Notes: generated by a model from the letters alone, not told the origin. A stretch of 64,000 nt of DNA from Crocosphaera sp. UHCC 0190 (GCF_034932065.1 NZ_JAYGHP010000010.1:1-64000); one strand, 5' to 3'; numbered from the stretch's first letter, positions 50,067 through 60,173 are shown. Numbers and translations: made by a program.

Positions 50067-50086
50067 CGAATTTTTAATAAAAATCA

Positions 50087-51880
50087 ATGAAAGAAATCAA
50101 ATCTATTAAAAAATTAATTCCTTTATTTAATTACCATCCTTGGTCAATTCCCGCTATTTTGACTTTAGGAATTCTATCTTCCCTATCAGAAGGAATTGGA
50201 ATTACTTTAATTATTCCTTTTTTACAAAGTTTAGATACTCAAGAAAATCATCTCACTTCTCAAAATACCTTAATTCAATGGCTTAATAATTTTTTTAGTT
50301 CTTTTACGGTATCACAAAGAATTATTTATATTCCTTTGATTATTGGTTTTTGTATTTTGATTAAAAATGCGTTGGTTTATGCTAATTTATCCCTTTTGTC
50401 TTGGTTAAATTCTCGTATTAGTCATCGGTTACGCTCTGATATTTTTCATCAACTCTTAACGGTAAGTTATCGCTTTTTAGATACTCAAGAATCAGGTAGG
50501 CTTCTCAATACATTGGCGACGGAAACATGGCGAACTAATGATGCCCTAGGAATTTTAGTGAAATTGAGTATTAATCTTTGCACTGCCCTTGTTTATATTA
50601 TTTTACTCTTTTTAATCTCTTGGCGACTTACTTTACTGGTTACTTTTATTCTCTTTTTAACTTCACTGCTTACTCGTTGGGTTACCCGTCAATCAAGTGC
50701 TTTTAGTGAATTAGCTGTCGAGGCTAATTCCCAATTGGGAATTCGGATGTATGAAGGTTTTACCGGAATGAAAACCATTCGTGCTTTTGCTAGGGAAAAC
50801 TATGAACAAAAACGGTTTAATCAAGCTTCAAAGCAAGTGAGAGATCGCTTTTTAAAATTAGATTTAATTAGCAATATTGTTAATCCATTATATGAAGTTT
50901 TTTCTGCTTTTTTGGTTTTAGGAATTCTGGTTATTGCCTTAATTCATGATCGCACTGCTCTCCCGTCTTTATTAACTTTTCTCTTCATTTTATATCGTCT
51001 GCAACCGCAAATTCAACAATTGGATAGTAGTCGAGTAGCTCTTCTTACGTTAAGCTATTCGATTGATGATGTTATCTCCTTTTTAGAACGCCATAATAAA
51101 TCCTATATACTGTCAGGTTCAATCCCCTTTCAAGAATTAGAATCAGGTATCACCTTAGAATCCGTTACTTTTCGTTATTCCCCTCACGAAAAACCCGCTT
51201 TAGAAAATATTTCCCTTCATATCCCTAAAGGCAAAACCACCGCTTTTGTCGGTACATCTGGTGCAGGTAAATCTACTTTAATTCACTTAATTTGTCGTTT
51301 TTATGAGGTGACAGAAGGAGAAATCTTAATCGATCATGCCCCATTAAATCAGTTAAACATAGCTGATTGGCGATCGCATATTGCTATTGTTAGTCAAGAT
51401 GTTCATATTTTTAGTGCGACCATAGGAGAAAACATTGCTTATGGACGTTTGGAGGCAACAGAAGCAGAAATCATCGATGCTGCCAAGCAAGCTCACGCTC
51501 ATGAGTTTATCTCTAAAATGGCGCAAGGATATGATAGTAAAGTTGGCGATCGCGGTGTTAGACTTTCAGGAGGACAACGACAAAGAATTGCCTTAGCTAG
51601 AGCTATTATAAGAGATCCAGCAATTTTAATTCTAGATGAAGCAACAAACGCCCTAGACACCATTTCTGAGCAAATGATTCAAGAAACCCTAGAGACATTA
51701 GGACAGAATCGGACGGTGATTGTGATTGCTCATCGTCTTTCAACAATACAACAGGCAGATCAAATTATCGTCTTAGATGAGGGTAAACTGGTTGAAAAAG
51801 GCAATTTGAAGCAATTATTGGCGAATGATGGTTTATTTGCCGATCTGTATCGCATTGCGGTTAATATCAAGAAAATGTAG
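50087..51880 (+). CDS. ABC exporter (MsbA/PglK-like, fused TMD-NBD)
   Basis: A 597-residue half-transporter. Six membrane helices lie in residues 20-320. The ATPase domain has Walker A FVGTSGAGKSTLI, Q-loop IAIVSQDVHIF, signature LSGGQRQRIALARA, Walker B ILILDEATNALD and a switch His in IVIAHRLST, so it is complete. Its place among glycosyltransferases suggests export or flipping of a lipid-linked glycan, though MsbA-type lipid transport is also possible. Confidence 0.92.
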   Translation: MKEIKSIKKLIPLFNYHPWSIPAILTLGILSSLSEGIGITLIIPFLQSLDTQENHLTSQNTLIQWLNNFFSSFTVSQRIIYIPLIIGFCILIKNALVYANLSLLSWLNSRISHRLRSDIFHQLLTVSYRFLDTQESGRLLNTLATETWRTNDALGILVKLSINLCTALVYIILLFLISWRLTLLVTFILFLTSLLTRWVTRQSSAFSELAVEANSQLGIRMYEGFTGMKTIRAFARENYEQKRFNQASKQVRDRFLKLDLISNIVNPLYEVFSAFLVLGILVIALIHDRTALPSLLTFLFILYRLQPQIQQLDSSRVALLTLSYSIDDVISFLERHNKSYILSGSIPFQELESGITLESVTFRYSPHEKPALENISLHIPKGKTTAFVGTSGAGKSTLIHLICRFYEVTEGEILIDHAPLNQLNIADWRSHIAIVSQDVHIFSATIGENIAYGRLEATEAEIIDAAKQAHAHEFISKMAQGYDSKVGDRGVRLSGGQRQRIALARAIIRDPAILILDEATNALDTISEQMIQETLETLGQNRTVIVIAHRLSTIQQADQIIVLDEGKLVEKGNLKQLLANDGLFADLYRIAVNIKKM

Positions 51881-51900
51881 TATCTTTTTGTGATTCTCTT

Positions 51901-53136
51901 ATGTCTTACTCAATTATTCAACTAGAAGTTACCCAACCCTTACCCAATATTCAAACCTCCGCAGACGAAACAGGGGTCGCACTGGTGATTCGCTGCCAAG
52001 ATCGCCCGATTGGGTTTATTATGCAGGAATTATCGCCAAATTCGCTATTAAACCCAGAAGATTTACAGGAGATGTTAAGTCGAGAAATGGCAGAAAACCT
52101 TTTAAAAGCCAAAATACAAGAAGATTTAAGCCAAAAATCTAAGTTTATGGAATTTCCGAGTTTAACCGTCGCAATGTGTACCAAAGATCGCCCTGATAAT
52201 GTTGCTCGTTGTTTAAATTCCTTACAAAACCTGAAAAAGCCTGATAATTTAGGATATTTTGAGATTTTAATCATTGATAATGCCCCTAGTGATGATCAAA
52301 CCCAAAAATTAGTCTCGACTTTCCCAGACGTGCGTTATGTACGGGAATTAAACGTTGGGTTGGATTTTGCCCGTAATCGTGCAATTAAAGAAGCAAAAGG
52401 GGATATACTGGCATTTTTAGATGATGATATTGTTGTAGATACCCAATGGTTACTGGGACTCATTGAAGCATGGACAGAAAATCCTGATGCCGGAGCATTT
52501 ACGGGGATGGTGTTACCCTTTGAATTAGAAACCCCTGCACAAATATTATTTGAGCGTCGCGGCGGATTTGGGAGAGGATTCAAAAAAATCCGTTATGGAC
52601 AGGTTTTAGACAAAAATCCCCTTTATCCCTGTGGAGCAGGAATTTTTGGGGCAGGTTGTAATATGGCGTTTAAACGGGCGTTATTGCTCGAATTAGGGGG
52701 CTTTGACGAAGCCTTAGATACGGGATCTCCTTTACCGGGGGGAGGGGATTTAGACATCTTTTATCGGGTAATTCGGGCAGGATATCCCCTCATTTATGAA
52801 CCCTCTTACCTTATTTATCATCAACATCGCCGAGAAATGAAAAAACTACGCCGTCAATATTGGAGTTGGGGCTTAGGATTTATGGCTTTTGTGGTTAAAT
52901 CTTATCAAAATGATCCTTCTCAACAAGGTAAATTTATCGCTTTAATCAAATGGTGGTTTCAAGAACAATGCTTACAACTACTTAAAAGTCTATTAGGTCG
53001 TCAAATTTTACCCCCTGAGATGATTTTGGCGGAATTGTGGGGGGGAATTCAAGGATTATTTGGCTCTTATGAACGCTCACAGCAGAGAAGTGCTAAAATA
53101 CGGCAATCAACAACCGATTACTCCTTACCCGTGTAA
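51901..53136 (+). CDS. glycosyltransferase family 2 with N-terminal extension
   Basis: A 411-residue protein. Residues 1-80 form a separate small domain (IIQLEVTQPLPNIQTSADET; CQDRPIGFIMQELSPNSLL), also found in the gene at 55075. The GT-A domain begins at LTVAMCTKDRPDNVARCLNS and carries FLDDDIVVDTQWL (DDD metal site) and the GAGCNMAFKRALLLELGGFD acceptor loop. GGGDLDIFYR provides the usual ED-like catalytic region. The sugar donor is unknown. Confidence 0.9.
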   Translation: MSYSIIQLEVTQPLPNIQTSADETGVALVIRCQDRPIGFIMQELSPNSLLNPEDLQEMLSREMAENLLKAKIQEDLSQKSKFMEFPSLTVAMCTKDRPDNVARCLNSLQNLKKPDNLGYFEILIIDNAPSDDQTQKLVSTFPDVRYVRELNVGLDFARNRAIKEAKGDILAFLDDDIVVDTQWLLGLIEAWTENPDAGAFTGMVLPFELETPAQILFERRGGFGRGFKKIRYGQVLDKNPLYPCGAGIFGAGCNMAFKRALLLELGGFDEALDTGSPLPGGGDLDIFYRVIRAGYPLIYEPSYLIYHQHRREMKKLRRQYWSWGLGFMAFVVKSYQNDPSQQGKFIALIKWWFQEQCLQLLKSLLGRQILPPEMILAELWGGIQGLFGSYERSQQRSAKIRQSTTDYSLPV

Positions 53137-53161
53137 TTTAAAAAATTTCAGCTAAATCAAC

Positions 53162-54049
53162 ATGAATGCTTTATTTAAAAAACTATCAAAAAAGCTGACA
53201 TCTAGACAAAAAGACCAACTTAAGCAGATTAAATCAAGCTTAATGCCTAATCCCTTTAATAAGCCTTGGGTTGCTTATGAACCGACTTTGATTCCCCCTT
53301 TAGCCTTGATGCAAGAAGAAGGGATTGATGTCTTAGAGGAATGGTTTCGTTGGGCGGAAGAATGGAGTCTGTTACTGCGGATTTATGGACAAATTCAGTC
53401 TGATAGTCACGTTTTAGAAATTGGTTGTGGCTTAGGTCGTATTGCCTTTCCTTTACGATATATTCTGTCCTCAGACGGCTCTTATGATGGTTTTGATATC
53501 TGTGGGAATAAAATTCAGTTTCTCCATCAGAATTTTACCCCTGTTTATCCTCATTTTCGCTTTCAATTAGCTGATATCGCCAATACTTTTTATAATCCTT
53601 CGGGTAAAATTGCCCCTAGTTCCTATTCCTTTCCCTATACCGAAAATTCTTTTGATATCATTTTTGCCTCTTCGGTTTTTACCCATACTTTACCTGATGT
53701 CACCGAAAACTATTTTAAGGAATCGGCGCGGGTTTTAAAGCCTAATGGCCGTTGTTTATTTAGTTTTTTCTTATTAGACTATTATAAGCCCCAACAGCCT
53801 AGACCCCTTGGTTTTGCTCGTCCTGTCTTTAATTTTGATCATTCTTATCAAGATTATGGCACAGATTTTGCGATCGCTGATGTGAGCAATCCTGAAACCA
53901 TGACGGCTTATCGCTTAAATATGATTGAAACATTTGCCCAAAAAGCAGGATTAATCTTAGAACAAGAGCCTATACAGGGATTATGGTCTGGTACACCCAA
54001 AAACTGGGTGGGATCACAAGATTTATTGATTTTTAAGCATTTATCTTGA
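53162..54049 (+). CDS. SAM-dependent methyltransferase (glycan cluster)
   Basis: A 295-residue class I methyltransferase. VLEIGCGLGRIAFPLRYIL (about 81-99) is motif I, GFDICGNKI follows, and SFDIIFASSVFTHTLP is the post-I region. The basic N-terminal helix (KKLSKKLTSRQKDQLKQIK) may bind membrane or polymer. It probably O-methylates a sugar made by the neighbouring enzymes. The next gene begins 20 bases later. Confidence 0.87.
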   Translation: MNALFKKLSKKLTSRQKDQLKQIKSSLMPNPFNKPWVAYEPTLIPPLALMQEEGIDVLEEWFRWAEEWSLLLRIYGQIQSDSHVLEIGCGLGRIAFPLRYILSSDGSYDGFDICGNKIQFLHQNFTPVYPHFRFQLADIANTFYNPSGKIAPSSYSFPYTENSFDIIFASSVFTHTLPDVTENYFKESARVLKPNGRCLFSFFLLDYYKPQQPRPLGFARPVFNFDHSYQDYGTDFAIADVSNPETMTAYRLNMIETFAQKAGLILEQEPIQGLWSGTPKNWVGSQDLLIFKHLS

Positions 54050-54069
54050 TATTTAGTGACTTTGCTTCA

Positions 54070-55041
54070 ATGGAAAACCTATCGCTGGATTTAGTTATTT
54101 GTACTTATAACAATGCCCTTTTGCTGGATCGAGTTTTAGGGGCGATCAGAGAACAAGTGGTTTCCCCTAAGATTAAATGGGGGGTTCTCGTTGTTAATAA
54201 TAACTGCACCGACGAAACGGTTGAAATTGTCGAAAAATATCAAAAAACAGCAAAATTTACTTTAAGAATGGTAATAGAACTGATTCAAGGACTAACACCA
54301 GCGCGATTGTGTGGCGTAAAAAATACATCAGGAGAGTGGATTGCGTTTGTTGATGATGACTGTCTTCTTGCTCCTGATTGGGTAGAACAAGCGGCGATTT
54401 TTGCTAAATCTCAGCCTAAATGTGGAGGATTTGGGGGAAAAGTGATATTAGACTGGCAAATTCAACCTTCTGATGAAATTATCAAGTTTGGATACTGCTA
54501 TGCTGAACAAAATCACGGGGAGGAAGTGCAGACAGTACCCTGTATTGTTGGTGCGGGAATGGTTATCCGTCGCACTGCGTTAGAAGATGTGGGATGGATA
54601 GATAAACAGTTATTAGCTGATAGAGTCGGTAAAAAGCTGATTTCTGGCGGAGACGTAGAAATAGGGCTAAGATTAGCCTCAAAATATGACCTATGGTACA
54701 ATCCAGCTTGTCAATTACAGCATCTTATCCCTGAATATCGGATTTCTCTAGATTATTTGCATAAAATGAATATTGGATTAGGTGGTAGTAAATTATTCGG
54801 CGATTCTCTGCTCTGGGGAAAATCCTATCCCCTTTGGTTAATGACTTCAATCGCTTATGGGATACGAGAGGGATTAAAATTAATAACTTGGACGTTACAC
54901 AACCTAAGATGGGGAAAATCCTTGACGGAAGTGAGTCTTTACGGTAGTTTCCTCAAGGGGTGGTGGCTAGGTCTCTGGCAACTCTTTTGGTTAAATCCTC
55001 AAGAACGACAAGCTTTACTAGGATGCGCTAAAGTTAGTTAA
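54070..55041 (+). CDS. glycosyltransferase family 2
   Basis: A 323-residue GT-A enzyme without the N-terminal extension of its neighbours. LDLVICTYNNALLLDRVLGA, VVNNNCTDETV and IAFVDDDCLLAPDW (DDD site) define it. A hydrophobic stretch near the C-terminus (WWLGLWQLFWLN) may anchor it. The ATG at 54070 is preferred to TTG at 54046, which overlaps the methyltransferase gene. Confidence 0.9.
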   Translation: MENLSLDLVICTYNNALLLDRVLGAIREQVVSPKIKWGVLVVNNNCTDETVEIVEKYQKTAKFTLRMVIELIQGLTPARLCGVKNTSGEWIAFVDDDCLLAPDWVEQAAIFAKSQPKCGGFGGKVILDWQIQPSDEIIKFGYCYAEQNHGEEVQTVPCIVGAGMVIRRTALEDVGWIDKQLLADRVGKKLISGGDVEIGLRLASKYDLWYNPACQLQHLIPEYRISLDYLHKMNIGLGGSKLFGDSLLWGKSYPLWLMTSIAYGIREGLKLITWTLHNLRWGKSLTEVSLYGSFLKGWWLGLWQLFWLNPQERQALLGCAKVS

Positions 55042-55074
55042 ATTAAGGTTTTACGAAAAAATACTAATTATATT

Positions 55075-56370
55075 ATGGTTCTTCCTTGGAAAATTTTACA
55101 AATTGATTTAAGTCAGGGAATTTCAGCGATTTCGACGGTATCAGAAGCCGAAAAAATTTACCTCGTTTTTTGGTGGAAAACCATTCCCCTTGGGCATCAA
55201 GCAATTCTCGCCGAACAATTACCCCTATCAGCAATAGCTATTGTTAACTTGGCTATTCAAGCAATTACGCCTACTATCGGCTATTATCTCTTTCCTAATG
55301 GTTTCCGAGAATCCCTTGTTTCCTTCAATGATTCCTATCTCTTATCCTGTAAAACGGAATCCGTAGATTGGACAACATTGGTTAAGCTAGAAAAATCTTT
55401 AGCAGAATTAGAGCAAAAAATCGCAGAAATTGATACAAAACCTTTTAATAAAAACATTTCCTTAATTATTTGTACCCGTAATCGTCCTGAATCCTTAACA
55501 AGATGCTTAGAATCCCTGCAAAAACTGTCCCATTTTCCTAAAGAAATAATTATTGTTGATAATGCTTCAATTTCCTCTGATAAAGTTAAACAAATGACTG
55601 AATTGTGGGGAATGCGCTATATCCATGAACCCCGAAAAGGGTTAAGTATTGCTCGTAATACGGGAATTCGTCAGGCGACTGGGGAGATTATTGCCTTTAC
55701 TGATGATGATGTGGTAGTGCATCCTGATTGGATATTCCGCTTAGGACAAACCTTTAGTGATCCTAACCTAATGGCGGTTACAGGACAAGTGCTACCTGCT
55801 GAATTAGAAACCGAGTCTCAACAGATATTTGAAGTCGAATTAGGCAGTTTTGGCTGGGGATATCGCCCAAAAACCTTTGATCATGGCTTTTTTGACTATA
55901 ATCTCCCTTGGGGCGTTCCCGTTTGGCGCATTGGTGCAGGGGCAAATATGGCGTTTCGGCGACAAATTTTGGACAAAGTTGGCAATTTTGATGAGAGATT
56001 AGGAGCAGGGGCATCAGGATGTAGTGAAGATTCTGAAATGTGGTATCGTATCCTTGCGGAAGGGGGAATTTGTCTTTATGAACCCACTGCCGTTGTTTTT
56101 CACTATCATCGTCGAGAAATGACTGATTTAAACCAGCAAATGTATGCTTATATGAAAGGTCATGTCACAGCTTTACTGATTCAATATGAGCATTATCATC
56201 ATAAAGGGAATCTGTATCGAGTTTTTGTTGATTTACCGAAACATTATTTAGGGGTTCTAATGGCAGGATTCTTTTATGGATTTGGTTTGAAACAAAAAAC
56301 CTTACTTTCTGAAGTTTTGGGATGTATCGCAGGACTTTTTTATTATTTACGTCATCGTTATCAAAAATAA
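55075..56370 (+). CDS. glycosyltransferase family 2 with N-terminal extension
   Basis: A 431-residue paralogue of the protein at 51901. Residues 1-110 form the extra domain (KILQIDLSQGISAISTVSEA and HQAILAEQLPLSAIAI). The GT-A part starts ISLIICTRNRPESLTRCLES and has IAFTDDDVVVHPDW, GAGANMAFRRQILDKVGNFD and CSEDSEMWYRIL (ED base). A C-terminal hydrophobic segment follows (YLGVLMAGFFYGFG). Tandem paralogues suggest sequential addition of related sugars. Confidence 0.9.
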   Translation: MVLPWKILQIDLSQGISAISTVSEAEKIYLVFWWKTIPLGHQAILAEQLPLSAIAIVNLAIQAITPTIGYYLFPNGFRESLVSFNDSYLLSCKTESVDWTTLVKLEKSLAELEQKIAEIDTKPFNKNISLIICTRNRPESLTRCLESLQKLSHFPKEIIIVDNASISSDKVKQMTELWGMRYIHEPRKGLSIARNTGIRQATGEIIAFTDDDVVVHPDWIFRLGQTFSDPNLMAVTGQVLPAELETESQQIFEVELGSFGWGYRPKTFDHGFFDYNLPWGVPVWRIGAGANMAFRRQILDKVGNFDERLGAGASGCSEDSEMWYRILAEGGICLYEPTAVVFHYHRREMTDLNQQMYAYMKGHVTALLIQYEHYHHKGNLYRVFVDLPKHYLGVLMAGFFYGFGLKQKTLLSEVLGCIAGLFYYLRHRYQK

Positions 56371-56424
56371 AATCAATAAAATAATAAGCTTTATTCACTT
56401 AATGAACTCACATCCAAAATCAAT

Positions 56425-57171
56425 ATGACAATTTATAAATCTTCCTTATCAGAATTTCTCAGCCACAATCCCTTCCCCCATCCATTCACTCAAGGATTTT
56501 TTTATCGAGAAAAAATGCGGGCAATTTATCGAATTTCCCCCGATCAACCTTTTCAGAAGATTCTAGAAGTTGGCGGTGGACAAAGCGGGTTAACGTCTCT
56601 GCTGTATCCCCAGGCAGAAATCAGCAATTTAGATGTTAATCCCGACTTTGCTAATGCCCCTTGTAATCAAAAGAAAAATATCAATTTTGTTTGTGGAGAT
56701 GCTACCCAATTACCTTTTGAAAATGAATCCTTTGATGCAATAACAATGTTTGATGTTCTTGAACATATTCCCGATCATGAAAAAGCTATTTCTGAAGCAA
56801 AACGAGTCTTAAAACCCAAGGGATTTATCTTAATCAGTACCCCCAATGAAAATTGGCGATTTCCTTACTATAACTTTATGAAAGATTGGTGTCCCACTGC
56901 TCAAGATGTTATGCAAGAATGGGGTCATGTTAGACGAGGTTATACTTTCGATGAACTCAAAGCTTTAGTTGATTTGCCCTGTCACAAGACGGCAACTTTT
57001 ATTAATCCCGTAACAATCCTCTGCCATGATATAGCTTTTTCTTCTCTATCCCCTTTAACACGAGAAACTTTATGTCTAATGTTAAGTCCCATGACGTGGA
57101 CAAGTTATTGGCTTCATCAAGCTACGGATAAAGGAACAGAGACTGCTTCTGCTTGGGGTATTGCAACGTGA
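56425..57171 (+). CDS. class I SAM-dependent methyltransferase
   Basis: A 248-residue enzyme. Motif I is ILEVGGGQSGLTSLLYPQ, the acidic residue is in ISNLDVNPDF, and TMFDVLEHIPDHEKAISEAK then RVLKPKGFILISTPNEN are motifs II-III. GGG in place of GCG in motif I is a minor variant. It ends the first half of the glycan cluster, before a terminator hairpin. Confidence 0.88.
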   Translation: MTIYKSSLSEFLSHNPFPHPFTQGFFYREKMRAIYRISPDQPFQKILEVGGGQSGLTSLLYPQAEISNLDVNPDFANAPCNQKKNINFVCGDATQLPFENESFDAITMFDVLEHIPDHEKAISEAKRVLKPKGFILISTPNENWRFPYYNFMKDWCPTAQDVMQEWGHVRRGYTFDELKALVDLPCHKTATFINPVTILCHDIAFSSLSPLTRETLCLMLSPMTWTSYWLHQATDKGTETASAWGIAT

Positions 57172-57189
57172 AAAACAGCCACATCCATG

Positions 57190-57213
57190 AAACCCTTTCC
57201 TTGAAAGGGTTTT
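57190..57213 (+). terminator. rho-independent terminator
   Basis: AAACCCTTTC and GAAAGGGTTTT form a stem with a CTT loop just after the methyltransferase gene, followed by TTACCTCTTTTCT. It probably separates the two halves of the glycan cluster. Confidence 0.7.
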
Positions 57214-57328
57214 ACCTCTTTTCTGGCCAGTCATCTTTTTTAGTTTCTCCAAAGGGATTCAAGTCTTCTACCTTTTATCCATGTTTATTTTATTGATTTA
57301 TGTGTGCCTAAAGGATGGGTTTTAGGAA

Positions 57329-57370
57329 GTTATACATAAGTTATACATAAGTTATACATAAGTTATACAT
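57329..57370. repeat. 11-bp tandem repeat (three full copies and a partial)
   Basis: GTTATACATAA repeats at 57329, 57340, 57351 and 57362 (last copy nine bases). The TTATACATAA core is a near-palindrome with a mismatched centre. The spacing is about one helical turn, 75 bp before the next start codon. It could be a set of operator sites or a variable-number repeat that alters promoter strength. Confidence 0.93.
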
Positions 57371-57445
57371 TGCAACAACATAATAAACAGGAAACAAATA
57401 TATAATTTTGTAAATAAAGCCAATTAGGAGACGAAAAGTCAATCA

Positions 57446-58468
57446 ATGGTTGATAACAACTTCTCACTCTTATCCATTTCTGTGATTATCCCTGTTTATA
57501 AAGGAGGCAAAGCTTTTTCTAATTGCCTAGCAAGTTTGTCAAAAAGTTTACTGTCCCCTGCTGAGGTAATCGTTGTCGTGGACGGAGATGATAGTGAATC
57601 TTATCAAGTTGCCGAAGATTTTGGGGCAAAAGTTCTACAGCTAAAAACAAATCAAGGGCCAGCTAGAGCGAGAAATCGAGGGGCTGAAATAGCGAAAGGG
57701 GACATTTTATTTTTTATGGACGCTGATGTCACTATTCATCCCGATACCCTTGAAAAAATTGTTACTGTTTTTCAAAATGACCCAGATTTGGCTGCATTAA
57801 TGGGATCTTATGATGATCAACCAGGAGCATCTAATTTTCTCTCTCAGTATAAAAATCTATTTCACCATTACAACCATCAAATCGGTTCTGAAGAAGCCTC
57901 TACATTTTGGGGGGCCTGTGGTGGGATTAGACGGGATATTTTTGGGGAAATGGGAGGATTTGACGAAAGTTATCGCCGTCCTTGTATTGAAGATATTGAG
58001 TTAGGCTATCGTCTCAAGGCTAAAGGCTACCGGATTCGCTTGTGTAAAAACATCTATGTCAAACATCTTAAGCATTGGACACCCTACTCACTACTACGGG
58101 CCGATTTCTTCTATCGGGCTTTGCCTTGGACAGAATTGATTCACCGCGATCGCAATTTTGTCAATGATTTAAACTTGCAATTGTCTAGTCGTCTCAGTGT
58201 TATTTTTATTTATCTACTTTTAATAACGGCTGTGGCGAGTTTTTGGTTTCCGACCCTATTGTTATTCGGAGGGTTACTCATACTAGGACTAATTATACTT
58301 AATTGGCCAGTGTATCAATTTTTTCTGAAAAAACGGGGTTTACTCTTCACTTTACAGACCCTCCCTTGGCATTGGCTTTATTACTTCTATAGTGGGTTAG
58401 CCTTTGCCATTGGCACAGCGAAGTATCGGCTGAAAGGCGATCACCCAACCTTGTCTCGTCAGGCTTAA
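57446..58468 (+). CDS. glycosyltransferase family 2 with membrane helices
   Basis: A 340-residue protein. The GT-A domain has ISVIIPVYKGGKAFSNCLAS, IVVVDGDDSES, ILFFMDADVTIHPDT (DAD site) and RPCIEDIELGYRLK. Two or three C-terminal membrane helices (about 252-290 and 310-330) suggest action at the cytoplasmic membrane on a lipid-linked substrate. TTAGGAG lies before the ATG at 57446. Confidence 0.92.
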   Translation: MVDNNFSLLSISVIIPVYKGGKAFSNCLASLSKSLLSPAEVIVVVDGDDSESYQVAEDFGAKVLQLKTNQGPARARNRGAEIAKGDILFFMDADVTIHPDTLEKIVTVFQNDPDLAALMGSYDDQPGASNFLSQYKNLFHHYNHQIGSEEASTFWGACGGIRRDIFGEMGGFDESYRRPCIEDIELGYRLKAKGYRIRLCKNIYVKHLKHWTPYSLLRADFFYRALPWTELIHRDRNFVNDLNLQLSSRLSVIFIYLLLITAVASFWFPTLLLFGGLLILGLIILNWPVYQFFLKKRGLLFTLQTLPWHWLYYFYSGLAFAIGTAKYRLKGDHPTLSRQA

Positions 58469-58516
58469 TAACCGTTTAAATTTAACCAATTTATCAAGAA
58501 AAGGAGTCCATTATTC

Positions 58517-60028
58517 ATGCAAGCAACTACTACCAATAATCATCACACTCATCACCATAATAATTTTCCCTTAACGGTTGTTATTGGTGGGGGGCCTGCT
58601 GGGTTAACGGCTGCTTATCAATTAACCAAACATGGGTTACACTCTGTGGTTTTAGAAAAAGGTGATCGCGTTGGAGGAATTTCTCGGACTGAAACCTACA
58701 AAGACTATCGCTTCGATATTGGCGGCCACCGCTTTTTCACGAAAGTTCCCCAAGTACAACATCTCTGGAAAGAAGTATTAGGAGATGAATTCATCAAGGT
58801 TCCCCGTTTATCTCGTATCTATTACAAAGGCAAATTTTTTAGTTATCCTTTAGAACCCCTTAATGCCGTAAGTAATTTAGGAATTCTGCAGAGTTTATTA
58901 ATTCTGTATAGTTATTTTAAAGCGAAAGTTCGTCCCCTACCCGTAGAAGATAATTTTGAACAATGGGTAACAAACCGTTTTGGCGAACGTTTATATCAAA
59001 CATTCTTCAAAAGTTATACCGAAAAAGTTTGGGGCATTCCTTGTACTCAAATTAGGGCAGATTGGGCAGCACAGAGAATTAAGGGATTATCCCTGAAAAA
59101 AGCCGTGATCAATGCCTTTTTTGGTAGTAATGACACGAAAACCCTCATTAAAGAGTTTGATTATCCTCTTTTGGGGCCGGGGATGATGTGGGAACGATTT
59201 CAAGAGAAATTAGATGCTCAAGGTTCTCCTGTCTTATTAAATACGGAAGTCGTCAGAGTTGAGCGAGAAGGAAAGCGTATTACCCGTATTATTGCCAAAA
59301 AAGGGGATGAAACCTTTGAAATCAAGGGAGATCAGTTCATTAATACCATGCCTGTGACGGCCTTGATGCATCGTTTAGATCCTTTACCCCCAGATTATGT
59401 TCTTAAGGCTGCCCGTAGTCTGAAATATCGGGATTTCTTAATTGTTCCCATTGTTATCAACCAAGAACAGCTATTTCCTGACAATTGGATTTATATCCAC
59501 AGTCCAAAATTCAAAGTTGGCCGCATTCAGAACTTTAAAAATTGGAGTCCGGCCATGGTTCCTGACAACAATAAGACTTGTTTAGGAATGGAATATTTCT
59601 GTAGTGAAGGGGATGATTTATGGGAAATGGACAATCAAGATTTGATTCGACTCGCTAGTGAAGAGATTGTCAATCTAGGCTTAGTAGATGACATTCGCAA
59701 AGTAGAAGATGGCACAGTCATTCGCCAAAAGAAAGCCTATCCTGTGTATGACGGCGAATATAAGCAACATTTACAGGTGTTGCAAGACTATGTAGATTCT
59801 TTCGAGAATTTACAAACTGCTGGACGTAATGGAATGCACCGCTATAATAATCAGGATCATTCCATGCTATCAGCACTCTTAGCCGCAGAAAACATTATGG
59901 GTGCAAACCATGACCTGTGGAATGTCAATACGGAACGTTCTTACCATGAGGATTTTGTGACGGAGAACCAGAAAAAAAACACAGTTTCTTCCTCAAAACG
60001 ATCAATTGCCAAAAAAGTAATTGTTTAG
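58517..60028 (+). CDS. UDP-galactopyranose mutase-like FAD protein
   Basis: A 503-residue flavoprotein. After a His/Asn-rich leader (NNHHTHHHNN) comes the dinucleotide fold VVIGGGPAGLTAAYQL and the SRTETYKDYRFDIGGHRFFT segment, shared by UDP-galactopyranose mutases and related amine-oxidase-fold proteins. FKSYTEKVWGIPCTQIRADW and LEYFCSEGDD-like regions support the UGM subgroup. With galE in the same cluster it could supply UDP-galactofuranose, but the catalytic contacts were not verified, so related oxidoreductase activity remains possible. AAGGAG precedes the start. Confidence 0.82.
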   Translation: MQATTTNNHHTHHHNNFPLTVVIGGGPAGLTAAYQLTKHGLHSVVLEKGDRVGGISRTETYKDYRFDIGGHRFFTKVPQVQHLWKEVLGDEFIKVPRLSRIYYKGKFFSYPLEPLNAVSNLGILQSLLILYSYFKAKVRPLPVEDNFEQWVTNRFGERLYQTFFKSYTEKVWGIPCTQIRADWAAQRIKGLSLKKAVINAFFGSNDTKTLIKEFDYPLLGPGMMWERFQEKLDAQGSPVLLNTEVVRVEREGKRITRIIAKKGDETFEIKGDQFINTMPVTALMHRLDPLPPDYVLKAARSLKYRDFLIVPIVINQEQLFPDNWIYIHSPKFKVGRIQNFKNWSPAMVPDNNKTCLGMEYFCSEGDDLWEMDNQDLIRLASEEIVNLGLVDDIRKVEDGTVIRQKKAYPVYDGEYKQHLQVLQDYVDSFENLQTAGRNGMHRYNNQDHSMLSALLAAENIMGANHDLWNVNTERSYHEDFVTENQKKNTVSSSKRSIAKKVIV

Positions 60029-60173
60029 AAATATCGGTTTAGTTACCGATTATATTTTTTCTCTTCTTTGCTTTACTTTTTTCTTTTCTTTTTCTTGATT
60101 GGGGTTTCGCTTAATTGATGAATCTTGTCTATTCATTTAGACTTGATATTAATTAACTTTCAAATAAACTCTA

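Noticed and set aside
57329-57370. CRISPR or plasmid iterons
   Set aside because: The units are 11 bp without spacers and there is no rep gene nearby; a regulatory or slippage repeat is simpler.
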